This document shows positions 15,046-23,983 of a stretch of 59,357 bases of DNA, one piece after another; position 1 is the stretch's first letter; each line of letters starts with the position of its first letter. The position numbers were made by a program, and so were the translations under genes. The notes beneath the pieces were generated by a model. It had not been told where the DNA came from, searched no databases, and saw nothing but the letters and a program-made list of their open reading frames with translations. Source of the DNA: Amaricoccus macauensis (GTDB lineage Bacteria; Pseudomonadota; Alphaproteobacteria; Rhodobacterales; Rhodobacteraceae); the NCBI RefSeq assembly GCF_014201905.1, contig NZ_JACHFM010000008.1, positions 1-59,357 on the forward strand, in the 5' to 3' direction.

Positions 15046-15903
15046 CTACTTTCCGAAGACCACCGTGCGCGTGCTGCACAGGAGGACGCGGCGTTCGAGG
15101 TGGCTCTTCACGGCACGGGCAAGCACGCGGGATTCAGTGTCGCGGCCGATGGCGACGAGATCCTCGGCGGTATCAGCATGGCTGACCCGGGCGACGTCCT
15201 GCTCGATGATCGGACCTTCGTCGAGATCACTGGTCACGTAGTGCGAGGTGGCGCCGATCAGCTTCACGCCGCGCTGGTAGGCCTGCTTGTAGGGGTTCGC
15301 GCCCTTGAAGGCCGGCAGGAAGGAGTGGTGGATGTTGATCGCCCGGCCTGAGAGCTTGCGGGTGAGGTCGTCGGAGAGGATCTGCATGTAGCGGGCCAGG
15401 ATGACGAGCTCGGCGCCGGTCTCATCGACGAGGGCGAGGAGCGCGGCTTCCTGCTGCGGCTTGGTCTCGGGCGTCACCGGCAGGTGGACGAAGCGGATGC
15501 CCTCGTGATCGGCGAAGCGACGTGCGTCCTCGTGGTTCGAGACGAGCGCGGCGACCTCTGCATGCAGCCAGCCGACGCGGATCTGGTAGAGCAGGTGCAG
15601 GAGCGCGTGGTCGAACTTCGAGACCATGGCAATCACTTTCGGCGGGCGCGCCGCGTCGACGACCTTCAGGTCGAGGCCAAGCTTTTCGGCGGTGGGGGCG
15701 AGCGCCTGCTCGACCGCCGTCGCGGTCAGCCCTTCGGGACCGAAGAATGCGACGCGCAGGAAGAAGCGATCGGTTGGCCGGTCCCAGTGCTGGTGGGTCT
15801 CGTGAATGTTGCCGCCGAGGTCGGCGATGGCCGTCGAGACGGCAGCGATGATCCCCGGCAGGGGAGCACTCGTCAGGGTCAGGATGAAAGAGGTCTCCGA
15901 CAC
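15046..15903 (-). CDS. purU: Formyltetrahydrofolate deformylase
   Basis: GTG 15903 lies two bases after the sdaA TGA, with CCGGAG upstream, giving 285 residues (E. coli PurU has 280). An N-terminal ACT-like domain (SFILTLTSAPLPGIIAAVST, GNIHETHQHWD) is followed by the formyl transferase-type catalytic domain with MVSKFDHALLHLLYQ, LARYMQILS and INIHHSFLPAFKGANPY, then TSDLDEGPIIEQDV. PurU hydrolyses 10-formyl-THF to THF and formate. At the end of a sarcosine oxidase/glyA/sdaA series it recycles the one-carbon load produced when sarcosine methyl groups enter folate, keeping THF free. The in-frame open sequence upstream is the antisense reading of sdaA's other frame, not a fusion. Confidence 0.95.
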   Translation of the reverse strand: MSETSFILTLTSAPLPGIIAAVSTAIADLGGNIHETHQHWDRPTDRFFLRVAFFGPEGLTATAVEQALAPTAEKLGLDLKVVDAARPPKVIAMVSKFDHALLHLLYQIRVGWLHAEVAALVSNHEDARRFADHEGIRFVHLPVTPETKPQQEAALLALVDETGAELVILARYMQILSDDLTRKLSGRAINIHHSFLPAFKGANPYKQAYQRGVKLIGATSHYVTSDLDEGPIIEQDVARVSHADTAEDLVAIGRDTESRVLARAVKSHLERRVLLCSTRTVVFGK

Positions 15904-15905
15904 GT

Positions 15906-17300
15906 TCAGCACTCCGGGAGGTTGACGGCGAGCCCACCGGTGGAAGTTTCCTTGTACTTCACGCTCATGTCGCGGCCGGTCTGGCGCATGGTTTCGATGC
16001 AGGCGTCGAGCGGGACGACGTGGGTGCCGTCGCCGCGCAGCGCCAGCGAGGCGGCGGCGACGGCCTTGATGGCGCCGAGGCCGTTCCGCTCGATGCAGGG
16101 GACCTGGACCAGGCCGCGGATGGGATCGCAGGTCATGCCGAGGTGGTGCTCGAGCGCGATCTCGGCGGCGTTCTCGACCTGGGCGTTCGAGCCGCCGAGC
16201 GCGGCGCAGAGGCCGGCGGCGGCCATGGCGGCGGCCGAGCCGACCTCGCCCTGGCAGCCGACCTCGGCGCCGGAGATCGAGGCGTTGGTCTTGATGATGC
16301 CGCCGACCGCGGCGGCGGTCAGCAGGAAGTCGCGGATGCCGGCGTGGGTCGCGCCGACGCAGTGGTCGCGGTAGTAGCGGATGACTGCCGGGACGACCCC
16401 GGCGGCGCCGTTGGTCGGCGCGGTGACGACCTGGCCGCCGGCGGCGTTCTCCTCGTTGACCGCCATGGCGTAGACCGAGAGCCAGTCGTTGACGGTGTGC
16501 GGCTGGGCTAGGTTCAGGCCGCGCTCGGCGAGGAGCGCCTGGTGGATGGCGCGGGCGCGGCGGCGGACCTTGAGGCCGCCGGGCAGGGTGCCGTCGGTGG
16601 CGAGGCCGCGCTCGATGCAGGCGTCCATCACCGACCAGAGCCGGTCGAGGCCGGCGTCGAGCGGGCGGCCACCGCCGGCGGTCTCGTTGGCGCGCTTCAT
16701 CGCGGCGATCGGGAGGCCGGAGGCCTCGCCCATGTCGAGCATCTCGGCAGCGGTGGCGAAGGGGTGGGGGCGGGTGACCTCGGCGTCGTCGCCCTTCATG
16801 GCCTCGGTCCGCATCTCGCGCTCGGTCAGCACGAAGCCGCCGCCGATCGAGTAGTAGGTTTCGGTGAGGTGCAGGTTGCCGGCGGCGTCGAAGGCCTTGA
16901 GCACCATGCCGTTGGCGTGGCCGGGGAGCGGCGGGCCGTAGTCGAAGACGACGCCCTTCTCGGGATCGAATTCGAGAGGCCCGATGCCAGGCACGTCGAT
17001 CGTTCCGGTCTCGCGGAGGGTGCTCAGGCGGCGCTCGGCTTCGGTGGGGTCGAGGGTGTCGGGGACGAAGCCGAGCAGGCCGAGGATCACCGCGCGATCG
17101 GTGGCGTGGCCCTTGCCGGTGAAGGCGAGACTGCCGTGCAGGCTCGCCTCGAGCCGGACCGCGGCGCCCGAGCCAGGCACGCGGTCGGACCCGGCGCGCA
17201 CCGCGTCTAGGAAGCGGGCGGAGGCGAGCATCGGCCCCATGGTGTGGGAGCTCGACGGGCCGACGCCGACCTTGAAGATGTCGAAGACGCTGAGGAACAT
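15906..17300 (-). CDS. sdaA: L-serine ammonia-lyase (iron-sulfur type)
   Basis: The 464-residue single-chain enzyme has the beta domain first ([20 protein letters not shown], with the P-S-S-S-H-T motif) and the alpha domain second ([53 protein letters not shown]). The three cysteines in these last motifs bind the 4Fe-4S cluster, which is oxygen-sensitive. It converts L-serine to pyruvate and ammonia. It follows glyA by 104 bp and overlaps the purU ribosome site, so the operon completes glycine-to-pyruvate flux. Length is normal (about 455-460). Confidence 0.96.
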   Translation of the reverse strand: MFLSVFDIFKVGVGPSSSHTMGPMLASARFLDAVRAGSDRVPGSGAAVRLEASLHGSLAFTGKGHATDRAVILGLLGFVPDTLDPTEAERRLSTLRETGTIDVPGIGPLEFDPEKGVVFDYGPPLPGHANGMVLKAFDAAGNLHLTETYYSIGGGFVLTEREMRTEAMKGDDAEVTRPHPFATAAEMLDMGEASGLPIAAMKRANETAGGGRPLDAGLDRLWSVMDACIERGLATDGTLPGGLKVRRRARAIHQALLAERGLNLAQPHTVNDWLSVYAMAVNEENAAGGQVVTAPTNGAAGVVPAVIRYYRDHCVGATHAGIRDFLLTAAAVGGIIKTNASISGAEVGCQGEVGSAAAMAAAGLCAALGGSNAQVENAAEIALEHHLGMTCDPIRGLVQVPCIERNGLGAIKAVAAASLALRGDGTHVVPLDACIETMRQTGRDMSVKYKETSTGGLAVNLPEC

Positions 17301-17364
17301 GGATGTCCCCTTGCACTGGGTGGATCAGCGCCCACGTCGCTGACCTCACCGTGACGGTTTGGTC

Positions 17365-17387
17365 CCGCGCGGACGAACCCCGCGCGG
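17365..17387 (-). promoter_or_regulatory. Intercistronic stem-loop between glyA and sdaA
   Basis: Two copies of the palindromic 8-mer CCGCGCGG (17365-17372 and 17380-17387) flank a 7-base loop. In the minus-strand transcript they form a strong hairpin after the glyA stop without a T tract. It may stabilise the glyA 3' end or partly attenuate sdaA. The 104-bp gap was inspected for a glycine riboswitch and none was recognised. Confidence 0.4.
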
Positions 17388-17404
17388 AGAGAGCGATGTA
17401 AGTC

Positions 17405-18673
17405 TCAGCCCTCGTAGATCGGGTGGGCGTCGGTCAGCCTGCGCACCTCGGCCTGCACCTCGGCCTCGACTGCTGCGTCGCCTTCGGCGCCCTTCGTGGC
17501 AAGCGCATCCACGACCTTCAGCACCAGTTCGCCGACGCGGGCGAACTCGGCCTCGCCGAAGCCGCGGGTGGTGCCGGCGGAGGTGCCGAGGCGGACACCG
17601 GAGGTGACGAAGGGCTTCTCCGGGTCGAAGGGGATGGCGTTCTTGTTGCAGGTGAGGCCGGCGCGCTCGAGCGCGCGCTCAGCGTCGCGGCCCTTCACGC
17701 CCTTCGGACGGAGGTCGACCAGCACCATGTGGCAGTCGGTGCCGCCGGAGACGATGTCGAGGCCGCCCTTCTGCAGGGTCGCGGCGAGGGTCTTGGCGTT
17801 GGCGATGACGGCGGCGGCGTAGTCCTTGAACGACGGCTGCAGCGCCTCGCCGAAGGCGACGGCCTTGGCGGCGATGACGTGCATCAGGGGGCCGCCCTGG
17901 TTGCCGGGGAAGACCGCGGAGTTGAGCTTCTTCGCCAGGGCCTCGTCGTTGGTCAGGATGATGCCGCCGCGCGGGCCGCGCAGCGTCTTGTGGGTGGTCG
18001 AGGTGGTGACGTGGGCGTGGGGCACCGGGTTCGGGTAGAGGCCGGCGGCGATCAGGCCGGCGTAGTGGGCCATGTCGACCATCAGGTACGCGCCGACCTC
18101 GTCGGCGATGGCGCGGAAGCCGGCGAAGTCGATCTCGCGCGGGTAGGCGGAGGCGCCGGCGATGATCAGCTTCGGCTTCGTCTCGAGGGCGCGCTCGCGC
18201 ACCGCGTCCATGTCGATCAGCTGGTCCTGCTCGCGGACCTCGTAGCTGACGACGTCGAACCACTTGCCGGACATGGTGACCGGCGAGCCGTGGGTGAGGT
18301 GGCCGCCGTGGGCGAGGTTCATGCCCATGATGCGGTCGCCGGGCTGGAGCAGGGCGAGGAACACCGCCTGGTTGGCCTGGGCGCCCGAGTGCGGCTGGAC
18401 GTTGGCGTAGGCGGCGCCGAAGAGCTGCTTGACGCGGTCGATGGCGATGGTCTCGACCTCGTCTACGAACTCGCAGCCGCCGTAGTAGCGCTTGCCGGGG
18501 TAGCCCTCGGCGTACTTGTTGGTCAGCACCGAGCCCTGGGCGATCAGCACGTCGCGGGAAACGATGTTCTCGGACGCGATGAGCTCGATCTGGTGCTGCT
18601 GGCGGCCGAGCTCGCGGCCGATGGCGGCGGCGACGGCCTCGTCGGCGAGGCGGGGGGTGGTGGTGTCGAGCAT
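17405..18673 (-). CDS. glyA: Serine hydroxymethyltransferase
   Basis: ATG 18673 is chosen, with CAAGGAAACGCTTC upstream; the longer frame from 18709 adds a basic non-homologous stretch. The 422-residue PLP enzyme shows [38 protein letters not shown]-type [12 protein letters not shown] and [15 protein letters not shown], whose Lys (about residue 228) binds PLP, plus [14 protein letters not shown]. It interconverts glycine plus 5,10-methylene-THF with serine plus THF. Sarcosine oxidase supplies both co-substrates, so placement right after soxG (20-bp gap) is the classic sox operon layout. Length and motifs are normal. Confidence 0.97.
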   Translation of the reverse strand: MLDTTTPRLADEAVAAAIGRELGRQQHQIELIASENIVSRDVLIAQGSVLTNKYAEGYPGKRYYGGCEFVDEVETIAIDRVKQLFGAAYANVQPHSGAQANQAVFLALLQPGDRIMGMNLAHGGHLTHGSPVTMSGKWFDVVSYEVREQDQLIDMDAVRERALETKPKLIIAGASAYPREIDFAGFRAIADEVGAYLMVDMAHYAGLIAAGLYPNPVPHAHVTTSTTHKTLRGPRGGIILTNDEALAKKLNSAVFPGNQGGPLMHVIAAKAVAFGEALQPSFKDYAAAVIANAKTLAATLQKGGLDIVSGGTDCHMVLVDLRPKGVKGRDAERALERAGLTCNKNAIPFDPEKPFVTSGVRLGTSAGTTRGFGEAEFARVGELVLKVVDALATKGAEGDAAVEAEVQAEVRRLTDAHPIYEG

Positions 18674-18692
18674 GAAGCGTTTCCTTGTTTTC

Positions 18693-19205
18693 TCAGAGGC
18701 CGGCGGCAAGCTCGCGCTGGGCGAGGTCGAGGAGGGCGCGGACGTGGGAGGCGAAAGAGCGCCAGACAGTCAGGTGGAAGCGGTCGTCGGTCTCGCGGGT
18801 CAGCACGACCTGCGCGGTGTCGAAAACGGTGCGGGCGCCCGAGCCGACGGGCATCCGCGCGAGGTCGCGCGGGCAGCCGGTGGCGAGCAGGTCGAGGACC
18901 GCCGGGCCTTCGAGGGCGTAGGTGATCTCGCGGTCGGAGACCTCGACGGCGCTGTGCGGCGCCGAGATGCCGGCGAGCGTCGCGAGGACGGCGGCGCGGT
19001 CGGCCTCGGGGGCCTCGATCAGCCACTCGTCGGGGCCGAGGCATAGCGCGGTGCGGGAGCCGTCGGCGCTGCGGGCGCCGACCTCAGTGGGCAGCGAGAG
19101 GCCGGGCACCGTGGCGGGGTCGGCGAGGCGGAGCGCGATCCGGGTGGTCGGCGCCAGCTCCGTGATCGTGACGCCGGCGGCAAGTGTGGAAGTCATGGCG
19201 TTCAT
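18693..19205 (-). CDS. soxG: Sarcosine oxidase gamma subunit
   Basis: ATG 19205 follows GGAGGACAGG at good spacing; the upstream ATG 19217 sits inside that ribosome site. The 170-residue protein has the weakly conserved SoxG/GcvT-like fold: [54 protein letters not shown] and [16 protein letters not shown]. SoxG is the gamma subunit of heterotetrameric sarcosine oxidase and helps assemble or stabilise the complex. It lies between soxA and glyA on the minus strand. The family call is firm because of gene order as well as sequence. Confidence 0.93.
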   Translation of the reverse strand: MNAMTSTLAAGVTITELAPTTRIALRLADPATVPGLSLPTEVGARSADGSRTALCLGPDEWLIEAPEADRAAVLATLAGISAPHSAVEVSDREITYALEGPAVLDLLATGCPRDLARMPVGSGARTVFDTAQVVLTRETDDRFHLTVWRSFASHVRALLDLAQRELAAGL

Positions 19206-19219
19206 CCTGTCCTCCATCG

Positions 19220-22219
19220 TCAGGCGCTGATGCGGGTATTTTCGGGGTCGTAGAAGACCGTGCTCTTCACCACCTTCGCGGTGATCGTGCGGTCGGGCAT
19301 CGGCACGTGCAGCGTCTGGCCGTCGCGGTCACGGCCGTCGACGACCACCGCCATGGCGATCGACCGGCCGAGCGCGTCGCTCCAGTAGGACGAGGTGACG
19401 TGGCCGAGCATGGTCATCGGCTTCGGCTGGCTTGGGTCGGCGACGATCTGCGCGCCTTCCTGCAGCACGACCTTCGGATCGTCGGTCAGGAGGCCTACGA
19501 GCTGCTTGCGGCCTTTCGCCACCATGTCGGGGCGGGCGAGCGAGCGCTTGCCGACGAAGTCGCGCTTGGCCTTGCCGATCGCCCAAGTGAGGCCGGCGTC
19601 GTCCGGGGTCAGCGTGCCGTCGGTGTCCTGGCCGACGATGATGTAGCCCTTCTCGGCGCGCAACACGTGCATGGTCTCGGTGCCGTAGGGGCAGATGTCG
19701 TACTGCTGGCCGGCCGCCATCAGCTTCTCCCAGAGGGCGAGGCCATGGCGCGCGGGGACGTTCACCTCGAAGCCGAGCTCGCCGGTGAAGGAGATGCGGA
19801 AGAGGCGGGCCGGGAAGCCGGCGACGGTGCATTCGGCGACGGCCATGTGCGGGAAGGCCTCCGCCGAGATGTCGATGCCCTCGACGAAGGGCTCCAGCAG
19901 CTTGCGGGCGTTCGGGCCCTGGAGGGCAATGGTCGCCCACTGCTCGGTGGTCGAGGTGAGCCAGACCTTCAGGTCCGGCCACTCGGTCTGCAGGTAGTCC
20001 TCCATCATGTTGAGGACGCGCGCCGCCCCCCCGGTGGTGGTGGTGACGTGGAAGCGGTCGGCGGACAGCCGGCCGATGACGCCGTCGTCGCGGATGAAGC
20101 CGTCCTCGCCGAGGAGGAGGCCGTAGCGGCAGCGCCCGACCCCGAGCTTTGCCCAGGGGTTGGTGTACATCCGCTCCATGAAGGTGACGGCGTCGCGGCC
20201 TGTGACCTCGATCTTGCCTAAGGTGGATGCGTCGAAGATGCCGACCGAGGCGCGGGCGGCGCGGCACTCGCGCGAGACCGCGGCGTGCATGTCCTCGCCC
20301 GGCTTCGGGAAGTACCAGGCGCGGCGCCAGAGGGCGACCGGCTCGAAGGCGGCGCCGTTGGCCTCGGCCCAGCCGTCGATCGGGGTCCTGCGGGTGACCT
20401 CGAAGGTCGCGTCCTTGTGGTAGCCGGCGAAGGTGCCGAACGTGGTGGGCGAGTACGGCGGGCGGAAGGTGGTCAGTCCGACCTGCGGCGGCGCCTTGCC
20501 AAGGGCGTCGGAGGCGATCATCAGGCCGTTGACGTTCGACATCTTGCCCTGGTCGGTCGCCATGCCGTTGGTGGTGTAGCGCTTCACGTGCTCGATCGAG
20601 CGCATCCCCTCGCGGACCGCGAGGCGGATGTCCTTGGCGGTGACGTCGTTCTGGAAGTCGATGAAGGCCTTGGCCTTGCCCGGGTCCTTGTCGGTTGGCA
20701 GCTCCTTGCAGGTGACGCCCGAGCCGGTGCGGTCGGCGGTGACCGTGTGGGTCTGCGCGGTCGCATCGTGGCCCGCGTCGCGGGCAGCAGTGGCGCCGGC
20801 GGTGGCGCCATCCTCGAGGGTGCTGGCGATGCCCCAGAGGCCGCGGCCCGCGCCAGCGATCTGCACCGCCTCGGTCTTCTTGCCCGGCAGGTAGACCTGC
20901 AGCGCCTCGTCCCACGCGAGCTTGCTCTGCGTGTGGCTGAAGAGGTGGAGGCAGGGTGTCCAGCCGCCACACATCAGCACGGCGTCGCAGCCGATGTCGC
21001 GCGGCGCGCCGGGCTTGCCACCCTCCATGCGGTTGACGCGGAGGGACTTCACCCGCAGCCGGCCGGAGGTGCCGGTGACGGTGCGGCCGAGCAGCACTTC
21101 GATGCCGAGGGCGCGGGCGCGGTCGGTGAGGGCTGTGTCAACCGCCGGGCGAACGTCGACGATGGCCACGGGCTTCGCCCCGGCGTCGGCGAGGTCGAAG
21201 GCGGCGTGCCAGGCGCTGTCGTGGGCGGTGACGATGGCCGGGCGGTCGCCGACCTTGACGCCGAAGCGGTTGAGATAGGTCTGGGCGGCGCCGGCGAGCA
21301 TCACCCCGGGGCGGTCGTTGCCGTCGAAGACCAGCGGCTTCTCGAGCGCGCCCTGGGCGAGGACGACCTCCCTGGCGCGGACCTTCCACATCCGCTCGCG
21401 CGGGGCGTCGGAGGGGGCGGTGTCGAGGTGGTCGGTCAGGCGCTGGGCGAGACCGACGAGGTTCTGGTGGTAGTAGCCGATCGCCGTCGTCCGGGTCATG
21501 ACGGTGACGTTCGGCAGGCCAGCGAGTTCGGCAAGCGCCTGGGCGAGCCAGTCCCAGGCGGGCTTGCCGTCGATGACGACCGAGGGCTCGGAGAGCAGCG
21601 TGCCGCCCGGTTCGGCATTCTCGTCGACGAGCATAACCGAGGCGCCCGCGCGGCCGGCGGCGAGCGCGGCGGCGAGGCCGGCGGGGCCGGCGCCGACGAC
21701 GAGCACGTCGGTGTGGTGGAAGCGGCTGGCGTAGGTGTCGGCATCGGACTCGGTCGGCGAGACGCCGAGGCCGGCGGCGTTGCGGATGATCGGCTCGTAG
21801 ACCCGGTCCCAGAACGAGCGCGGCCACATGAAGGTCTTGTAGTAGAAGCCGGCCGAGAACAGCGAGCCCATGTTGTCGTTGATCGCGCCCATGTCGAAGG
21901 CGAGGCTTGGCCAGCGGTTCTGGCTAGTCGCCTCGAGACCGGCGCGCAGCTCCTGGATCGTCGCTCGGGTGTTCGGCTCGAAGCGGCCGGGGCCGCGGCG
22001 CGTGCCCATTAGCGCGTTCGGCTCGTCGGAGCCGGCGGAGACGACGCCGCGCGGGCGGTGGTACTTGAAGGAGCGGCCCATCAGGTGGACGCCGTTGGCG
22101 AGCAGCGCCGAGGCGAGGGTGTCGCCGGCGAGGCCCTGGTAGGACTTGCCGTCGAACGTGAAGCGGACGGACTTGCGATGGTCGACACGGCCGCGGTTGG
22201 GGAGGCGGTAGCTGGTCAT
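19220..22219 (-). CDS. soxA: Sarcosine oxidase alpha subunit
   Basis: ATG 22219 overlaps the soxD stop (ATGA) and gives 999 residues, normal for SoxA. The layout is an N-terminal ferredoxin-like domain (RKSVRFTFDGKSYQGLAGD); a dinucleotide-binding domain with VLVVGAGPAGLAAALAAGRA; a second nucleotide region; and a C-terminal GcvT-like folate domain with SLGKIEVTG-type DASTLGKIEVTGRDA, ALQGPNARKLLEPF and FTGELGFEVNVPARHG. The subunit binds NAD and tetrahydrofolate and receives the methyl-derived iminium to make 5,10-methylene-THF and glycine. A longer open frame upstream is antisense-like and not used. It belongs to soxB-soxD-soxA-soxG-glyA-sdaA-purU. Confidence 0.97.
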   Translation of the reverse strand: MTSYRLPNRGRVDHRKSVRFTFDGKSYQGLAGDTLASALLANGVHLMGRSFKYHRPRGVVSAGSDEPNALMGTRRGPGRFEPNTRATIQELRAGLEATSQNRWPSLAFDMGAINDNMGSLFSAGFYYKTFMWPRSFWDRVYEPIIRNAAGLGVSPTESDADTYASRFHHTDVLVVGAGPAGLAAALAAGRAGASVMLVDENAEPGGTLLSEPSVVIDGKPAWDWLAQALAELAGLPNVTVMTRTTAIGYYHQNLVGLAQRLTDHLDTAPSDAPRERMWKVRAREVVLAQGALEKPLVFDGNDRPGVMLAGAAQTYLNRFGVKVGDRPAIVTAHDSAWHAAFDLADAGAKPVAIVDVRPAVDTALTDRARALGIEVLLGRTVTGTSGRLRVKSLRVNRMEGGKPGAPRDIGCDAVLMCGGWTPCLHLFSHTQSKLAWDEALQVYLPGKKTEAVQIAGAGRGLWGIASTLEDGATAGATAARDAGHDATAQTHTVTADRTGSGVTCKELPTDKDPGKAKAFIDFQNDVTAKDIRLAVREGMRSIEHVKRYTTNGMATDQGKMSNVNGLMIASDALGKAPPQVGLTTFRPPYSPTTFGTFAGYHKDATFEVTRRTPIDGWAEANGAAFEPVALWRRAWYFPKPGEDMHAAVSRECRAARASVGIFDASTLGKIEVTGRDAVTFMERMYTNPWAKLGVGRCRYGLLLGEDGFIRDDGVIGRLSADRFHVTTTTGGAARVLNMMEDYLQTEWPDLKVWLTSTTEQWATIALQGPNARKLLEPFVEGIDISAEAFPHMAVAECTVAGFPARLFRISFTGELGFEVNVPARHGLALWEKLMAAGQQYDICPYGTETMHVLRAEKGYIIVGQDTDGTLTPDDAGLTWAIGKAKRDFVGKRSLARPDMVAKGRKQLVGLLTDDPKVVLQEGAQIVADPSQPKPMTMLGHVTSSYWSDALGRSIAMAVVVDGRDRDGQTLHVPMPDRTITAKVVKSTVFYDPENTRISA

Positions 22220-22530
22220 TTGGCGTCTCCTGTCGGGCTGGCGAGGAGGGCGTCGGCGTCCGGGCGGGGCTCGCCAGCCTTGTAGGTGGCGAGGAACTTG
22301 TCGCCGACGGTCTCGCGGGCGGCGTTGAAGAAGCGGGCGCAGCCGTTCAGGTGTCGCCAGCGCTCGAAGTGGACGCCCTTCGGGTTCGAGCGGATGAAGA
22401 GGAAGTCGCGCCACTCCTCGTCGCTGAGCGCCGCGGGATCGGCCGGGCGGGCGATGTGGGCCTCGCCGGCGTAGGCGAACTCGAGCTCGGGAAGGTCCTG
22501 CTCGCAGTAGGGGCAATAGATTAGAAGCAT
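22216..22530 (-). CDS. soxD: Sarcosine oxidase delta subunit
   Basis: The 104-residue protein starts MLLIYCPYCEQDLPELEF and contains CPYC, His25 and His59, and a later Cys in HLNGCARFF. Together these form the Zn site of SoxD. FIRSNPKGVHFERWRH is a strong family signature. It is a structural subunit at the interface of SoxA and SoxB. The start is 10 bp after the soxB stop, and the stop overlaps soxA. Length is normal. Confidence 0.96.
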   Translation of the reverse strand: MLLIYCPYCEQDLPELEFAYAGEAHIARPADPAALSDEEWRDFLFIRSNPKGVHFERWRHLNGCARFFNAARETVGDKFLATYKAGEPRPDADALLASPTGDAK

Positions 22531-22540
22531 GGTCGGATCC

Positions 22541-23794
22541 TCAGTGCGCGACGGCGGCGGCGGCGGCTTCGTCGATCAGCCGGCCGGTGGTGAAGCGCTC
22601 GAGCGTGAACGGGGCGTTGATCGGGTGCGGCTCGTCCTTCGCGACCGTATGGGCGAGCACGTGGGCGGCGCCCGGCGTTGCCTTGAAGCCGCCGGTGCCC
22701 CAGCCGCAGTTGACGTAGAGGCCTGGCACCGGGGTTTTGCCAAGGATCGCCGAACGGTCCGGAGTCACGTCGACGATGCCGCCCCACTTCCGGAGCATTC
22801 GCATCCGGCGGAAGATCGGGAAGATCTCGCAGATCGCCGCCAGTGTGTGCTCGATCAGCGGCAGGCCGCCGCGCTGGGAGTAGCTGACGTACTGGTCGGT
22901 GCCCGAGCCGATGACGAGCTCGCCCTTGTCGGACTGGCTGATGTAGGCGTGCACCGAGTTCGACATCACGACGCACGGGAAGATCGGCTTGATCGGCTCG
23001 GAGACCAGCGCCTGCAGCGGGTAGGACTCGAGCGGCAGGCGAACGCCCGCGGTCTCCATCACCACCGAGGTGTGGCCCGCCGCGGAGACCGCGACCTTTT
23101 TCGCGGCGATGAAGCCCTTCGCGGTCTCGACGCCGGTGACGCGGCCGTCCGGGCCGCGGCGGATCGCAGTCACCGGGCAGTTCTGGATGATGTCGACGCC
23201 GCGGGCGGCGGCGCCGCGGGCGTAGCCCCAGGCGACGGCGTCGTGGCGGGCGGTGCCGGCGCGGCGCTGCAGCGCGGCGCCCATCACCGGGTAGCGGGCG
23301 TTCGGATTGATGTCGAGCGGCGGGCAGAAGAGCTTCGCCTCCTTCGCCGACAGCCATTGGTTGTCGACGCCGTTCAGCCGGTTCGAATGGACGTGGCGCT
23401 GGAAGGACTGCACGTCGTGGACGTTGTGGGCGAGCATCAGCACGCCGCGCTTCGAGAACATGACGTTGTAGTTGAGGTCCTGGGAGAGGTTCTCCCAGAG
23501 GTCGAGGGCATGGTCGTAGAGCCGGGCGCTCTCGTCGTAGAGGTAGTTGGAGCGGATGATCGTGGTGTTGCGGCCGGTGTTGCCGCCGCCGAGCCAGCCC
23601 TTGTCGATCACCGCGACGTTGGTGATGCCGTGCTCCTTCGCGAGGTAGTAGGCGGCGCCGAGGCCGTGGCCACCGGCGCCGACGATCACCACGTCGTAGG
23701 CGGCCTTCGGCTCGCGATCGGGCCACTGCGGCGTCCAGTTCTTCTGGCCGGTCAGCGCGCCCTTGACGACCTGGGCGAAGGAAAAGTGCGTCAT
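22541..23794 (-). CDS. soxB: Sarcosine oxidase beta subunit
   Basis: ATG 23794 is chosen after AGAAAGGGTTCGCA; it gives 417 residues as usual. An FAD-binding domain starts at [20 protein letters not shown], followed by [20 protein letters not shown], a hallmark of SoxB, and the C-terminal [20 protein letters not shown]. The subunit carries FAD and, at the alpha interface, covalent FMN; it oxidises sarcosine to the glycine iminium and passes electrons to oxygen as peroxide. It opens the sox operon. The 189 bp upstream, before the permease stop, should carry the operon promoter if it is separate from the permease transcript. Confidence 0.97.
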   Translation of the reverse strand: MTHFSFAQVVKGALTGQKNWTPQWPDREPKAAYDVVIVGAGGHGLGAAYYLAKEHGITNVAVIDKGWLGGGNTGRNTTIIRSNYLYDESARLYDHALDLWENLSQDLNYNVMFSKRGVLMLAHNVHDVQSFQRHVHSNRLNGVDNQWLSAKEAKLFCPPLDINPNARYPVMGAALQRRAGTARHDAVAWGYARGAAARGVDIIQNCPVTAIRRGPDGRVTGVETAKGFIAAKKVAVSAAGHTSVVMETAGVRLPLESYPLQALVSEPIKPIFPCVVMSNSVHAYISQSDKGELVIGSGTDQYVSYSQRGGLPLIEHTLAAICEIFPIFRRMRMLRKWGGIVDVTPDRSAILGKTPVPGLYVNCGWGTGGFKATPGAAHVLAHTVAKDEPHPINAPFTLERFTTGRLIDEAAAAAVAH

Positions 23795-23983
23795 TGCGAA
23801 CCCTTTCTGAATTGTCCCGCTTCTACAGCGGATCGATTCGGCGACCCAGATCGCCAACGAGACCAGCTTCCGCGACCTGCCGCACGTGATCAGGGTCTTT
23901 CGGACGGGCGACCCGGGAAGGTCGCCCGCTCCGGTGTTGATCGCCGCTCAGGCTGGCGCCGCCGTCGCGTTCGGCACGAAGAT

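Noticed and set aside
15046-17349. 767-codon open frame suggesting an SdaA-PurU fusion
   Set aside because: The part over sdaA is a wrong-frame reading. Real sdaA is in the adjacent frame and purU has its own GTG start at 15903.
17301-17404. Glycine riboswitch between glyA and sdaA
   Set aside because: The expected tandem aptamer core sequences were not found; only a simple GC hairpin is present.
20285-22012. 575-codon plus-strand frame inside soxA
   Set aside because: Antisense to a well-conserved gene, with Gly/Ala/Val/Asp-rich low-complexity composition.
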